A stretch of 44,486 bases of DNA from Clostridia bacterium (GCA_017474125.1 JAFVIF010000043.1:1-44486); one strand, 5' to 3'; shown: positions 35,558-44,187, counted from the first letter of the stretch. The notes: generated by a model from the sequence alone, not told the origin. Translations and numbers: made by a program.

Positions 35558-35586
35558 TTGACAAACTCGCACTGTAGATATATAAT
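35558..35586 (+). promoter_or_regulatory. consensus promoter of the alaS operon
   Basis: TTGACA (35558-35563), exactly 17 bases, TATAAT (35581-35586): a perfect sigma-A type promoter. The leader is only about 45 bases, with no room for a T-box. Confidence 0.92.
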
Positions 35587-35636
35587 ATTTGTGTATGTTT
35601 ATTTATATATTAAATAGCAAAAGCGAGGAATAAAAA

Positions 35637-38261
35637 ATGAAGTGGACTTCCCTTAATGAACTAAGAGAAAAATATTTGTCCTTTTTCGAAAGCAAGGGAC
35701 ATTTAAGGCTCGGCAGCTTTTCGTTGGTGCCCAACAACGATAAGTCGCTGTTGCTTATTAACTCGGGTATGGCACCTATGAAAAAGTTCTTCACCGGTGA
35801 GGTTACTCCCCCCAGAAACCGCGTAACCACCTGCCAAAAGTGTATTCGTACCCCCGACCTTGAGCGAGTAGGCCATACTGCCCGCCACGGTACATATTTT
35901 GAAATGCTGGGTAACTTCTCCTTTGGCGATTACTTTAAGAACGAGGCTATTGAGTGGGCTTGGGAATTTTTGACCGAAACCTTGGAAATTCCTGCTGACC
36001 TTCTTTGGCCCTCGGTTTACGAGGAGGATGACGAGGCTTACGCAATTTGGAAGGATAAAATCGGCGTAAAGGAAGAGCATATAGTTCGCCTTGGTAAGGA
36101 AGATAACTTCTGGGAACATGGCTCAGGTCCCTGCGGTCCCTGTAGTGAAATTTACTTTGACCGCGGCATTAAGTACGGCTGCGGCAGTCCCGACTGTAAG
36201 CCGGGTTGCGAATGTGACCGTTATATGGAAATTTGGAACAACGTATTTTCCCAGTTTAATAATATGGGTGACGGCACCTATACCGAGCTTGAGCATAAAA
36301 ACATTGATACAGGTATGGGTCTTGAGCGTCTTGCCTGCGTAATGCAGGGTGTTGACAATATGTTCGAGGTTGACACAATAAGAAATATTATCAATAAGGT
36401 GTGCGAGCTTTCGGGTAAAACCTACGGCGCAAATGCCGATAACGATATTTCTATCCGCGCCATTACCGACCACAGCCGTGCCGCAACCTTTATGATAAGC
36501 GACGGTATTATGCCTTCTAACGAGGGTAGAGGTTATGTGCTTCGCCGCCTTATTCGACGCGCCGCAAGGCACGGAAAAATGCTCGGCATTAATAAGCCCT
36601 TCTTGGTAGAAATGTGCGATGCCGTTATTAAGGAAAATAAGGTCGCCTATACCGAGCTTAGTGAAAAGGAAACCCTTATTAAAAAGGTGCTTTCTACCGA
36701 GGAAGCCGCCTTCTCCAAAACCATTGATCAGGGTCTTGCAATTATTGCCGACCTTACCAAAAACGGCGGTGTTGTTTCGGGCGAGGATGCCTTCCGCCTT
36801 TATGATACCTACGGCTTCCCCCTTGATTTAACCAAGGATATTTTGGCCGAAAAGAATATGACGGTTGACGAGGACACCTTTAACGCTCTTATGCAGCAGC
36901 AAAGACAAAAGGCAAGAGAGGGCAGAAAGGCCGCCGATGCCGAGTCTTGGAAGAGTGACGGTATTTCCTTTGATAACGTTGTCGCAACCTCTTTCGTTGG
37001 CTACACCGACGAAGTAAGCGAGGGAGCTGTTGGCGCTATTGCCGTTGACGGCGAGCAGACAGGCGTTATAAGTGAAGGCCAAAAGGGTATTATTATTCTT
37101 GATACCACCTGCTTCTATGCCGAAAGCGGCGGACAGGTAGGTGATACGGGCATTATTGAAAATGCAAACGGCTGCTTTGTTGTTGAAAACACCACCAAAA
37201 ACGGCGGACTGTTTATGCACTTTGGTACTATGGACAAGGGCTCCTTCTCGGTTGGCGATAAGGTGAACGCTGTAATTGATACTGCAAGAAGAAATGCTAT
37301 TCGCCGTAACCATACTGCGGCTCACCTTTTGCAGGCCGCGCTTAGAAAGGTGCTCGGAACCCACGTAGAGCAGGCAGGTCAGCTTGTTAACGATAAGGCC
37401 GTAAGGTTTGACTTTACTCATTTTTCCGCTATGACAACCGATGAAATTAATGAGGTTGAAGCCTTTGTAAATGCCGCAATTCTTTCGGGTATTACGGTTG
37501 ATAACCGCGAAATGCCTATTGAGGATGCTAAGAAAATGGGCGCTATGGCGCTGTTCGGAGAAAAGTACGGCGACGTTGTAAGGGTTGTTGCAGTAGGCGA
37601 TACCTCGGTTGAGCTTTGCGGCGGTACCCACGTTGATAATTCTGCCAAGCTTGGTCTTTTCCATATTATTTCCGAATCGGGCATTGCCGCAGGCGTAAGA
37701 CGTATTGAGGCTGTTACGGGTATGGGTGTACTTGATACCCTGCTCCATTATAAGGATATAATTGATGCTGCCGCCGCTGCACAAAAATGCGGAAACTTTG
37801 AGGAGCTTGCAGTACGTACTGCCGCTTTGGTTAACGACGGCAAGGAAAAGGATAAAAAGATTGCCGCTCTCGAAGCAAAGCTTGCAGGCGGTAAGCTTGA
37901 TGAAATAATTAAAAATGCCGCTACAATCGGCTCGGTTACCCTTGTAAGCGCCGTTCTTGAGGGAACGGGCGGCGAGGAGCTTCGTTCCATGGCCGAAAAG
38001 GTTAAGGGCGATAACCGTAATGCTGTTGCAGTATTCGCAGGTATTAACGACGGTAAGCTTTCCTTTGTTGCCGCTTGCGGAAGTGACGCTGTAAAGGCAG
38101 GCGCAAATGCAGGTCAGCTTGTAAGAGCTGTAGCCGAAATTGCCGGTGGTAAGGGCGGCGGACGTCCCGATTTTGCAATGGCAGGCGGTAAGGACATTTC
38201 CCTTGCAAAAAAGGCAATAGAAGCCGTTGAAGGTCTTATTAAAGCACAGATAGGTGAATAA
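35637..38261 (+). CDS. alaS: alanyl-tRNA synthetase
   Basis: 874 residues, full length. Class II core with motif 1 near the start (FFESKGH) and GRGYVLRRLIRRAARHG; tRNA recognition helices; editing domain with HTAAHLLQAALR and CGGTHVDNS (zinc-binding His/Cys set); C-Ala domain with the glycine-rich AEIAGGKGGGRPDFAMAGG. GAGG lies 9 bases before ATG. A long antisense frame over it is a shadow. Confidence 0.98.
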   Translation: MKWTSLNELREKYLSFFESKGHLRLGSFSLVPNNDKSLLLINSGMAPMKKFFTGEVTPPRNRVTTCQKCIRTPDLERVGHTARHGTYFEMLGNFSFGDYFKNEAIEWAWEFLTETLEIPADLLWPSVYEEDDEAYAIWKDKIGVKEEHIVRLGKEDNFWEHGSGPCGPCSEIYFDRGIKYGCGSPDCKPGCECDRYMEIWNNVFSQFNNMGDGTYTELEHKNIDTGMGLERLACVMQGVDNMFEVDTIRNIINKVCELSGKTYGANADNDISIRAITDHSRAATFMISDGIMPSNEGRGYVLRRLIRRAARHGKMLGINKPFLVEMCDAVIKENKVAYTELSEKETLIKKVLSTEEAAFSKTIDQGLAIIADLTKNGGVVSGEDAFRLYDTYGFPLDLTKDILAEKNMTVDEDTFNALMQQQRQKAREGRKAADAESWKSDGISFDNVVATSFVGYTDEVSEGAVGAIAVDGEQTGVISEGQKGIIILDTTCFYAESGGQVGDTGIIENANGCFVVENTTKNGGLFMHFGTMDKGSFSVGDKVNAVIDTARRNAIRRNHTAAHLLQAALRKVLGTHVEQAGQLVNDKAVRFDFTHFSAMTTDEINEVEAFVNAAILSGITVDNREMPIEDAKKMGAMALFGEKYGDVVRVVAVGDTSVELCGGTHVDNSAKLGLFHIISESGIAAGVRRIEAVTGMGVLDTLLHYKDIIDAAAAAQKCGNFEELAVRTAALVNDGKEKDKKIAALEAKLAGGKLDEIIKNAATIGSVTLVSAVLEGTGGEELRSMAEKVKGDNRNAVAVFAGINDGKLSFVAACGSDAVKAGANAGQLVRAVAEIAGGKGGGRPDFAMAGGKDISLAKKAIEAVEGLIKAQIGE

Positions 38262-38262
38262 A

Positions 38263-38601
38263 ATGGATTGTTTATTCTGTAAAATAGCGGCAGGGGAAAT
38301 CCCCTCCACCAAGGTTTACGAGGATGAGTTTGTTTATGCCTTCCTCGATATTGACCCACAGGCTCCCTTCCACTGCATTATAATTCCTAAGCAGCACATA
38401 AGCGGCGCCGATAAAATTGATGAATCAAATAGCCTTCTTATTGCCAAGGTTTTTGAAGCGGTGGCAAAAATTGCAAAGGCTGAAAAGCTTGAAAAGGGCT
38501 TTAGAGTGGTTAATAACTGTGGAGAAGAGGGCGGACAGACAGTAGGTCATATTCACTTCCATCTTCTTGCTCGCAGAAATCTTGCTTGGCCTCCGGGCTG
38601 A
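38263..38601 (+). CDS. HIT family nucleotide hydrolase/transferase
   Basis: 112 residues of the HINT-like branch. Starts MDCLFCKIAAGEIP with a CxxC metal pair; the histidine triad is HIHFH at 96-100. Hydrolyses nucleoside phosphoramidates in known members. ATG one base after the alaS stop, with AGGTGA from the alaS end as binding site. Confidence 0.93.
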   Translation: MDCLFCKIAAGEIPSTKVYEDEFVYAFLDIDPQAPFHCIIIPKQHISGADKIDESNSLLIAKVFEAVAKIAKAEKLEKGFRVVNNCGEEGGQTVGHIHFHLLARRNLAWPPG

Positions 38602-38625
38602 TGCTTTTAGAAAAGGGATGATATT

Positions 38626-39165
38626 ATGGCTGAATATTATACTATGAAAATTGCGGGGCTTGAGCGTAGCCTTCAAAAATTCCCCGTAAGCGATACCCTT
38701 GATATTGCAGGCTTTATTATTTTCGGTGACGTTGAACTGACCGTTGCGGGCAGCAGGGAGCTTTTAGCCAAAGCGCCCGATTTCGACGTTATTCTCACTC
38801 CCGAAGCCAAAAGTATTCCCATTGCTTACGAAATGGCCCGTCAGTCCGGTAAGCCTTACGTGGTTGCCAGAAAGGGCATTAAGGTTTATATGGGCACTCC
38901 CATTAAGGTTAGCGTTCGTTCCATTACTACTCAAAAGGAGCAAACCCTTTATTTGGGAGAGGCTGAGGTTGAGGCTATTAAGGGCAAGCGCGTGCTTATT
39001 GTTGACGACGTAATAAGCACGGGTGAGTCTCTTTCGGCTGTGCGTGAGCTTGTTAAAACAGCAGGCGGTATTGAGGTAGCCTCCTGCGCTTTCCTTGCTG
39101 AGGGTGATGCGGCTGAGCGCGATGATATAATCTATCTTGAAAAGCTTCCTCTCTTCTTCAAATGA
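38626..39165 (+). CDS. apt: purine phosphoribosyltransferase (adenine PRTase-like)
   Basis: 179 residues. The PRPP loop VLIVDDVISTGESL is clear, with VILTPEAKSIPIAYEMAR and PYVVARKGIKVYMG, the order seen in Apt. Salvages a purine base to the nucleotide; adenine is the likeliest substrate but other purine PRTases are similar. AAAGGGATGAT precedes ATG. Confidence 0.8.
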   Translation: MAEYYTMKIAGLERSLQKFPVSDTLDIAGFIIFGDVELTVAGSRELLAKAPDFDVILTPEAKSIPIAYEMARQSGKPYVVARKGIKVYMGTPIKVSVRSITTQKEQTLYLGEAEVEAIKGKRVLIVDDVISTGESLSAVRELVKTAGGIEVASCAFLAEGDAAERDDIIYLEKLPLFFK

Positions 39166-40645
39166 TTTAGGCAAAATAACAGTTGGCAGGGCAATTTTTC
39201 CTCAGCTTATTTTCTCTGCCGTAATTTTGCTTTTTCTTTCCTTTAGTTTAAAGACGGCGGGTCAGCTTTTTGTTATAGTTTCCGCCGTCTTATTTGTTAT
39301 AGCCGCCGCTTGGCTTTACTCTTTTTATAAAATTAAGGGCATAATCCCTTTGTTCTTGGTTTTGTTTATTTTTTGCCTTAGAACGCTATGGGTTATGAAT
39401 GCCGCCGATACCCTTTCAAAGCATATTGACGGCACTTCGGATAAAATAACAGCAACGGTTGTAAGCGCACCCATAAGCAGTGACGAGGGCACCTACGCAC
39501 AGTGTACCGTCAGGGTGGATAAAAGCGAAAACCAAAGCCTTAAAGAGGGGAGCAGGCTCCTTTTAACGGGAGAAAACCTAATGGCCTTGGAAATAGGCGA
39601 CTGCATAGAACAAAAGGTATTCTATAGCTCTTTTGCCGACGATAATAAATTAGGCTATTACGGTGACGGCGTTTATTATTCGGCGTTTTGTAACGGTAAG
39701 GTTATTTATGCGGGTAAAAGCAACGGAGCCTACGGACTTGCAGGCAAGGTTAGGGGTTACGTTAAAACCGTTATAAAAAACAATTGTGATAATTATAATA
39801 TTTTGCTTTGTATTGTGACGGGTGAACGCTGTTACGTCTCAAACGAGCTTTACGGCAGGGTAATCACAGCAGGAGTAAGCCACGTTTTGGTGGTGTCGGG
39901 TATGCACCTTGCACTTATTTGTATAGGCCTTGAAAGGGTTTTAAGGCTATTTTTTAAAAGCGGCTTTCTTAGAGATTTATTTGTTTTGTGCGTAGCCTTC
40001 GGCATAAGCATAATATGCGGCTTTGGTATTTCGATACTGCGCGCCGCTCTGGTTTATTTTATAAGGGCGGTTTACCGCTTACTTTATCGCAGGGCTAATC
40101 CGCTTCATTGTCTCGCCCTTGCAACGGTAACGGTGCTTATTCTTCACCCCTATGCCTTTCACAGTATAGCCTTTCAGCTTTCATATTCCGCCACCTTTGG
40201 CATACTCGTTTTATCGGAGCATATTAGCGATGCTTTTGCTCGCTATAAAAACCGAAGCAAGGCGGTTAAATATGTAGTTGATGCAGTATCTATCAGTCTT
40301 TCAGCTTATATTGCGACCCTGCCCACCTGCATTAGTGCCTTTGGTGTGCTTTCGGTATTAAGCGTTCCCGTTAATTTGCTTATTGATATACCTGCCAATA
40401 TGATGCTTTCACTTAGCATAGCTGGACTTATAATGGGCTTTTTGCCCTTTTTACAATCGGCAGTTTTCAACGTTGCCGATATATTTGCCGATTACTTTTT
40501 AAAGGTGGTAAGGCTTGCATCAAGTGTGCCCTTTGCCTCCCTGAAGCTTAATCATACGGCGTTTTTAACCGTAGCAATTTTACTTTGCTATTTATTGATT
40601 TATTTTTTTAAGGCACGGCCGTACCGATATTTTTTAAAGAGGTGA
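39137..40645 (+). CDS. comEC: ComEC/Rec2 competence protein without hydrolase domain
   Basis: Inner-membrane DNA uptake channel family. 502 residues: N-terminal membrane segments, a DUF4131/OB-like part (~95-215), then the Competence domain with the signature VSHVLVVSGMHLAL near 250 and about seven further segments. Full-length ComEC continues into a metallo-beta-lactamase domain; this one stops after the last segment at FFKARPYRYFLKR. The TTG start at 39137 overlaps apt by 29 bases and has no clear binding site, so the start is uncertain. Confidence 0.88.
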   Translation: MKSFLSSSNDLGKITVGRAIFPQLIFSAVILLFLSFSLKTAGQLFVIVSAVLFVIAAAWLYSFYKIKGIIPLFLVLFIFCLRTLWVMNAADTLSKHIDGTSDKITATVVSAPISSDEGTYAQCTVRVDKSENQSLKEGSRLLLTGENLMALEIGDCIEQKVFYSSFADDNKLGYYGDGVYYSAFCNGKVIYAGKSNGAYGLAGKVRGYVKTVIKNNCDNYNILLCIVTGERCYVSNELYGRVITAGVSHVLVVSGMHLALICIGLERVLRLFFKSGFLRDLFVLCVAFGISIICGFGISILRAALVYFIRAVYRLLYRRANPLHCLALATVTVLILHPYAFHSIAFQLSYSATFGILVLSEHISDAFARYKNRSKAVKYVVDAVSISLSAYIATLPTCISAFGVLSVLSVPVNLLIDIPANMMLSLSIAGLIMGFLPFLQSAVFNVADIFADYFLKVVRLASSVPFASLKLNHTAFLTVAILLCYLLIYFFKARPYRYFLKR

Positions 40646-40650
40646 TACCT

Positions 40651-41709
40651 TTGCCTATTTGTAACGAATACCATATTAAAACCGATATTAAGGAGCACAC
40701 CCTTGCGCCCTGTTATATTATTTTCGGTAATGACAGCTTCCTTAAAAAGCAAAATGCCGAAAGCATTATTAAGGCAATAGTAGAGCCCGACGACGTATTT
40801 AACTATCAAAAATTTTCGGGAGAATGCGACCTTCAAGAGGTTTATGACGCTAAAGAACAGCTTCCCATGATGGCTGATAAAAAATGCGTGGTTTTAAAGG
40901 ATTATGAATTTGAGGATTGCTCAAAAACCGATTTTGACCGCCTTATCAGTCTTTGCAGTGAAAAGAGCGAGGATACCGTTTTTATACTTTGGTTCGATAG
41001 AATAGAGTTTGACGAAAAACGCTCCGAAAAAGGCAAAAAGCTTATTTCGGCGGTGGAAAAGTGCGGTGGCAGAGCGGTGCTTGTTAACCATCGCCAAACG
41101 GGTGAATTGGTGCGAATGATAACAACGGCAGTAAGTAAAAGGGGCTGTACAATAGGAAACGACGTGGCAAGGTATCTTTTGGATTACGCCTCTGAGGATA
41201 TTGAAACCATACGCAACGAAATAGAAAAGCTGTGTGCATACGTTAAAAGCGGCCCCATAACCAAGGAAACGGTTAATAAGGTGTGCATAAAAAGTGTTGA
41301 ACAGTCTATATTTGAGCTGTCGGGTGAAATACTCAGCGGCAACGTGGGCGGCGCGCTTAAAATTCTTGACAACCTTTTCTTTATGAGAGTAAAGCCCTTG
41401 GTAATATTAAGCACCGTTACGGGTGTTTACGTAGATTTGTTCAGAGTATACGCCGCCAAGAATTCCTCGGTGCCTCTGTCAAAGCTTGGGGAGGAGTTTG
41501 CATACGGTAAAAGAATCTTCCTCCTTGATAAGGCTGCCCTTAGACTTGCTGATTTTTCGGGCAGACAGCTTCGCCTTAGCCTTGAAGAGCTGTTACGTGC
41601 CGACAGCACCCTTAAGGGCTTTTCGGGAAGTGACAGAACGGTGCTTGAGGAGCTTATCGTAAGGCTTTCTTATATTGTTTTAAAGGGTGAGTCGGTTGAT
41701 AAAGCTTAA
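40651..41709 (+). CDS. holA: DNA polymerase III subunit delta
   Basis: Clamp-loader subunit. 352 residues: a first AAA+-like domain beginning PCYIIFGNDSFLKKQNAE (Walker A-like region degenerate, as in delta), SEDTVFILWFDRI, then the lid and C-terminal collar with SVEQSIFELSGEILSG and FFMRVKPLVILSTVTG. TTG at 40651 is preferred: AGAGGTGAT lies upstream and the in-frame GTG at 40642 is inside that site. The comEC stop TGA also lies in this site, so the genes are coupled. Confidence 0.93.
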   Translation: MPICNEYHIKTDIKEHTLAPCYIIFGNDSFLKKQNAESIIKAIVEPDDVFNYQKFSGECDLQEVYDAKEQLPMMADKKCVVLKDYEFEDCSKTDFDRLISLCSEKSEDTVFILWFDRIEFDEKRSEKGKKLISAVEKCGGRAVLVNHRQTGELVRMITTAVSKRGCTIGNDVARYLLDYASEDIETIRNEIEKLCAYVKSGPITKETVNKVCIKSVEQSIFELSGEILSGNVGGALKILDNLFFMRVKPLVILSTVTGVYVDLFRVYAAKNSSVPLSKLGEEFAYGKRIFLLDKAALRLADFSGRQLRLSLEELLRADSTLKGFSGSDRTVLEELIVRLSYIVLKGESVDKA

Positions 41710-42301
41710 AGAGGCTGTAATAGTCGAGGGTAAGTACGATAAAATTAATATTGAAAACTTTATTGATGCGTATATCGTTGTTGTTGACGGCTTTAGAATT
41801 TTTAAGGATAAAGAAAAAACCGCCCTTTTGCGGCGACTTGCTAAGGAGAGCGGGTTAATAGTTATGACCGACAGCGACAGCGCGGGAATGGTTATCCGTT
41901 CTCATTTGAAAAGCGTAATAGGCGAGGGTAATATTATTCAGGTTTACCTGCCGCAAATAAAGGGTAAGGAAAAGCGTAAGTCCCAAAAAAGTGCCGAGGG
42001 GCTTTTGGGTGTAGAGGGACTTAGTGAGGAAGTAATTGTTAACGCGCTGAAAAATGCGGGTGTCTTCGGTGAAAGGGTAGACAAACGCAGTAAAGGGGCG
42101 ATTAATAAGGCACTGTTTGCCGAGCTTGGGCTTTCGGGCGCTGCTGACAGTAAGGCGAAAAGGCAAAGGCTTTTAAAGGGCCTTAGATTACCCCTAAATA
42201 TGACGGCGAATGCGCTTATTGATTATCTTGGCAGAATATACAGTGAAGAAGAATTCCGAAGGGTGTGTACCGAATGGCTAAATCAAAGGGACAGCAACTA
42301 A
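41696..42301 (+). CDS. rnmV: ribonuclease M5
   Basis: Matures the 3' and 5' ends of 5S rRNA in Bacillota. 201 residues: TOPRIM domain with AVIVEGKYDK (catalytic Glu) and VMTDSDSAG (DxD), followed by a basic insert (GKEKRKSQKS) and a C-terminal region with LLKGLRLPLNMTANALIDYL. TTG at 41696 has AAAGGG 9 bases before; the GTG at 41687 is too close to it. Overlaps holA by 14 bases. Confidence 0.9.
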   Translation: MIKLKEAVIVEGKYDKINIENFIDAYIVVVDGFRIFKDKEKTALLRRLAKESGLIVMTDSDSAGMVIRSHLKSVIGEGNIIQVYLPQIKGKEKRKSQKSAEGLLGVEGLSEEVIVNALKNAGVFGERVDKRSKGAINKALFAELGLSGAADSKAKRQRLLKGLRLPLNMTANALIDYLGRIYSEEEFRRVCTEWLNQRDSN

Positions 42302-43275
42302 AAGAGGTTGCTATACTTGATATTCTTAAAACCTATTCTGATGAAGAAAAGCCGTTAAATGCTAACGAAATTGCCGAAAAGCTTGCCGAAAAGGAGATTT
42401 TTGTTGAGCGTAAGGCTATTTATAGGGGAATTGACGCTTTGATTGAGTATGGGTGCGACATTATATTTACCCGTACACCGAAGGCGGGCTATTATATTTT
42501 AGATAAAATTTTCGAGCTTCCCGAAATTTATCTGCTTACCGACGCGGTGCAGGCGGCAAGCTTTATTACGGTAAAGAAAACTCGCGACCTTGTTAAAAAG
42601 CTTGACGGTATGTTAAGCGAGGGAGAAAGAAAAAAGAGAGAAAAGGGCCTTTATATAGATAACGGTCATAAGTGCGAAAACGAAGAAATTTATTATAATA
42701 TCGACGCTTTGTCCAAGGCTATAGGCGAACGCAAAAAGGTGAGCCTTACCTATTCCGTAAGAACTATTGACGGTAACCGAAAAATAATATTTAAAAGTAA
42801 AGAATATAAGGTTTCGCCTTATGCACTTATTTGGCAAAACGAGCATTATTATCTTGTCGCCAATAACGATAAATACGATAACCTTATGCATATACGACTT
42901 GACAGAATCAGAAGGGTTAAAGCGACCAAGGAGCCCTGGCGTCACTTTAGCGAGGTTAGTATTTATAAGGACTTTTTTGACGTGGCAGACTATGCGTCCA
43001 AAAGCTTTCAAATGTATTCGGGTGAGCTTACCGAGGTTAAATTCCGCTGTCATATTTCCTTGCTTGAGCAGGTGGTTGACCGCTTTTCGGATAAAATCTT
43101 TATAACCAACGTAGAAGCTGACAGCTTCATATTCTCGGTTAAGGTGAATTTGAGCTCGGGTCTTGTAAACTGGATTTTACAGTTCGGAAGCTTTATTAAG
43201 GTGCTTTCTCCCGTTAGTCTTACCGAAATGATTAAAGAAAGAATATCCGCCGTAGAAGCCGTTTACGAGGAGTAA
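42274..43275 (+). CDS. WYL-domain transcriptional regulator
   Basis: 333 residues. N-terminal helix-turn-helix (AILDILKTYSDEEKPLNANE ... KAIYRGIDALIEYG), a middle linker, and a WYL domain at ~145-245 with KVSPYALIWQNEHYYLVANN and MHIRLDRIRRVK, then a WCX-like C-terminal part. WYL domains sense nucleic acid or nucleotide ligands in known cases. ATG at 42274 has AAGGGTG upstream and overlaps rnmV by 28 bases. Ends the alaS operon. Confidence 0.9.
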   Translation: MAKSKGQQLKEVAILDILKTYSDEEKPLNANEIAEKLAEKEIFVERKAIYRGIDALIEYGCDIIFTRTPKAGYYILDKIFELPEIYLLTDAVQAASFITVKKTRDLVKKLDGMLSEGERKKREKGLYIDNGHKCENEEIYYNIDALSKAIGERKKVSLTYSVRTIDGNRKIIFKSKEYKVSPYALIWQNEHYYLVANNDKYDNLMHIRLDRIRRVKATKEPWRHFSEVSIYKDFFDVADYASKSFQMYSGELTEVKFRCHISLLEQVVDRFSDKIFITNVEADSFIFSVKVNLSSGLVNWILQFGSFIKVLSPVSLTEMIKERISAVEAVYEE

Positions 43276-43420
43276 AAAAGAAAGTCATAACCTCCGGCTA
43301 AGCCGGAGGTTATGACTAAACTTTTTGCGAAGCAAAGCACCTTTTTGTCAGGCATTTGTATACTGCGAATTCTTTGAATTCGCAGTCGAAATAAGGCTTT
43401 GCCATGTTTCGACATCAACA
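43273..43420 (-). ncRNA. candidate minus-strand small RNA
   Basis: TATAAT on the minus strand at 43431-43426 would start an RNA near 43419. It contains an 11-bp hairpin ACTGCGAATTC/GAATTCGCAGT (43362-43386), TCGAAA/TTTCGA arms (43386-43412), and ends at a 16-bp hairpin (43317-43283) followed on this strand by TTTCTTTTTT, a proper terminator. The -35 is poor. Its start and the segment GCCTGACAAAA resemble the ychF leader. No known RNA class recognised. Confidence 0.3.
43283..43317. terminator. strong terminator hairpin
   Basis: AGTCATAACCTCCGGC / GCCGGAGGTTATGACT with loop TAA, 16 perfect pairs. It follows the WYL gene stop by 7 bases; the U-run is good on the minus strand and only fair (AAACTTTTT) on the plus strand. 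Confidence 0.8.
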
Positions 43421-43441
43421 TAGTCATTATAGCATATTTAA

Positions 43442-43612
43442 TGAAATATTGCTACGCAATATGAAATAATCCTTTGGATTATGAAATATTTTGCCTTAGC
43501 GGCAAAATGTGAAATAAAATAAATCCCTTATACGCCGCAGCGTATTTCATAGCGTCAGCTATTTCATAACGCGAAGCGTTATTTCACAAATCCCGCAAGG
43601 GATTTATTTCAT
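43442..43612. repeat. converging array of variable hairpins with TGAAAT spacers
   Basis: Four TGAAAT copies in plus orientation (43442, 43462, 43482, 43510) and four ATTTCA copies (43544, 43561, 43581, 43606) in the other. Between neighbours sit hairpins with unrelated arms: ATATTGC/GCAATAT, ATAATCC/GGATTAT, ATTTTGCC/GGCAAAAT, ATACGC/GCGTAT, ATAGC/GCTAT, ATAACGC/GCGTTAT, AAATCCC/GGGATTT. A 13-bp stem AAATAAATCCCTT/AAGGGATTTATTT (43517-43529 with 43597-43609) closes over the second half. Spacing is 17-28 bases. No reading frame fits. Confidence 0.85.
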
Positions 43613-43614
43613 TG

Positions 43615-43655
43615 AAAAGAACCCACACTTGTCGTAGACAAATGTGGGTTCTTTT
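43615..43655. terminator. long terminator-like hairpin
   Basis: Arms of 19 bases (43615-43633 and 43637-43655) pair with one mismatch around loop GTA; A-run before and T-run after allow use in both directions. It borders the hairpin array. The following 43656-43758 is AT-rich; a plus-strand TTGACA at 43728 has only a weak -10 and no plus gene after it. Confidence 0.75.
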
Positions 43656-43758
43656 CTGGAAAGGGTGTATAAATTCGAAGTCTTTTGATTTTTTGGCCTA
43701 TGTGTTCGAACCTCTACATATTTTAATTTGACAAAATTGTGTTGAAATCTGTATGTAA

Positions 43759-44187
43759 TCATAAAACATAACTTACAAAAGAACCCGCGATAGTATCATC
43801 GGGCATTTTTACAGGACTAATTGAAAATTTGTTTTTTAGCCATAGCCGATGTGACGGTATATTACGAATATCACAATAAGCACGCACTTGATACACATTT
43901 TCATTTTTTGCAATTTTTATAATTTCCTTTAGCATCGCCGTAGCTATCCCTTTACACCGCAAATTTGAATGTGTAACTTCAATCATATTTATGAAGATTT
44001 CATTTTGTTCAATCGGTGCAGGTATATCTCTTTTAAACGCCCACAAACAACCAACAATGGTATCATCATTTTTAGCAACAAGGAAATATCCATCTTTACG
44101 AATTACGTCTCGCATATAAGGATAATCTTTTAACATTTGTTCTTTTTCAAGCTCAGTTCCAATTCTTATAATAAAATTTTCATCCAT
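43759..44187 (-). CDS. GNAT family N-acetyltransferase
   Basis: 142 residues. The acetyl-CoA site is HSNLRCKGIATAMLKEII (R/Q-x-x-G-x-A/G pattern, residues ~93-110), preceded by the beta-strand INMIEV and followed by VYQVRAYCDIRNIPSHRLWLKNKF, typical of the fold. Substrate unknown. It overlaps the upstream four-helix-bundle gene by 8 bases (ATGGATGA). The codon choice is more AT-rich than in the genes left of 43275, suggesting accessory or acquired DNA. Confidence 0.88.
   Translation of the reverse strand: MDENFIIRIGTELEKEQMLKDYPYMRDVIRKDGYFLVAKNDDTIVGCLWAFKRDIPAPIEQNEIFINMIEVTHSNLRCKGIATAMLKEIIKIAKNENVYQVRAYCDIRNIPSHRLWLKNKFSISPVKMPDDTIAGSFVSYVL

Noticed and set aside
35587-35636. T-box leader for alaS
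   Set aside because: Only about 45 bases lie between the promoter start and the gene; no specifier stem, T-box sequence or terminator pair.
36828-38312. 494-codon open frame antisense to alaS
   Set aside because: alaS is certain. The antisense product has no family resemblance and an odd Asn/Cys/Ser-rich composition, as expected for a codon-bias shadow.
43442-43612. CRISPR array
   Set aside because: The repeated unit is only six bases, spacers are self-complementary, and orientation flips in the middle; no cas gene is nearby.
43728-43757. Plus-strand promoter after the hairpin region
   Set aside because: The -35 TTGACA is perfect, but the best -10 (TATGTA, 18 bases away) is weak and the only genes beyond are on the minus strand.
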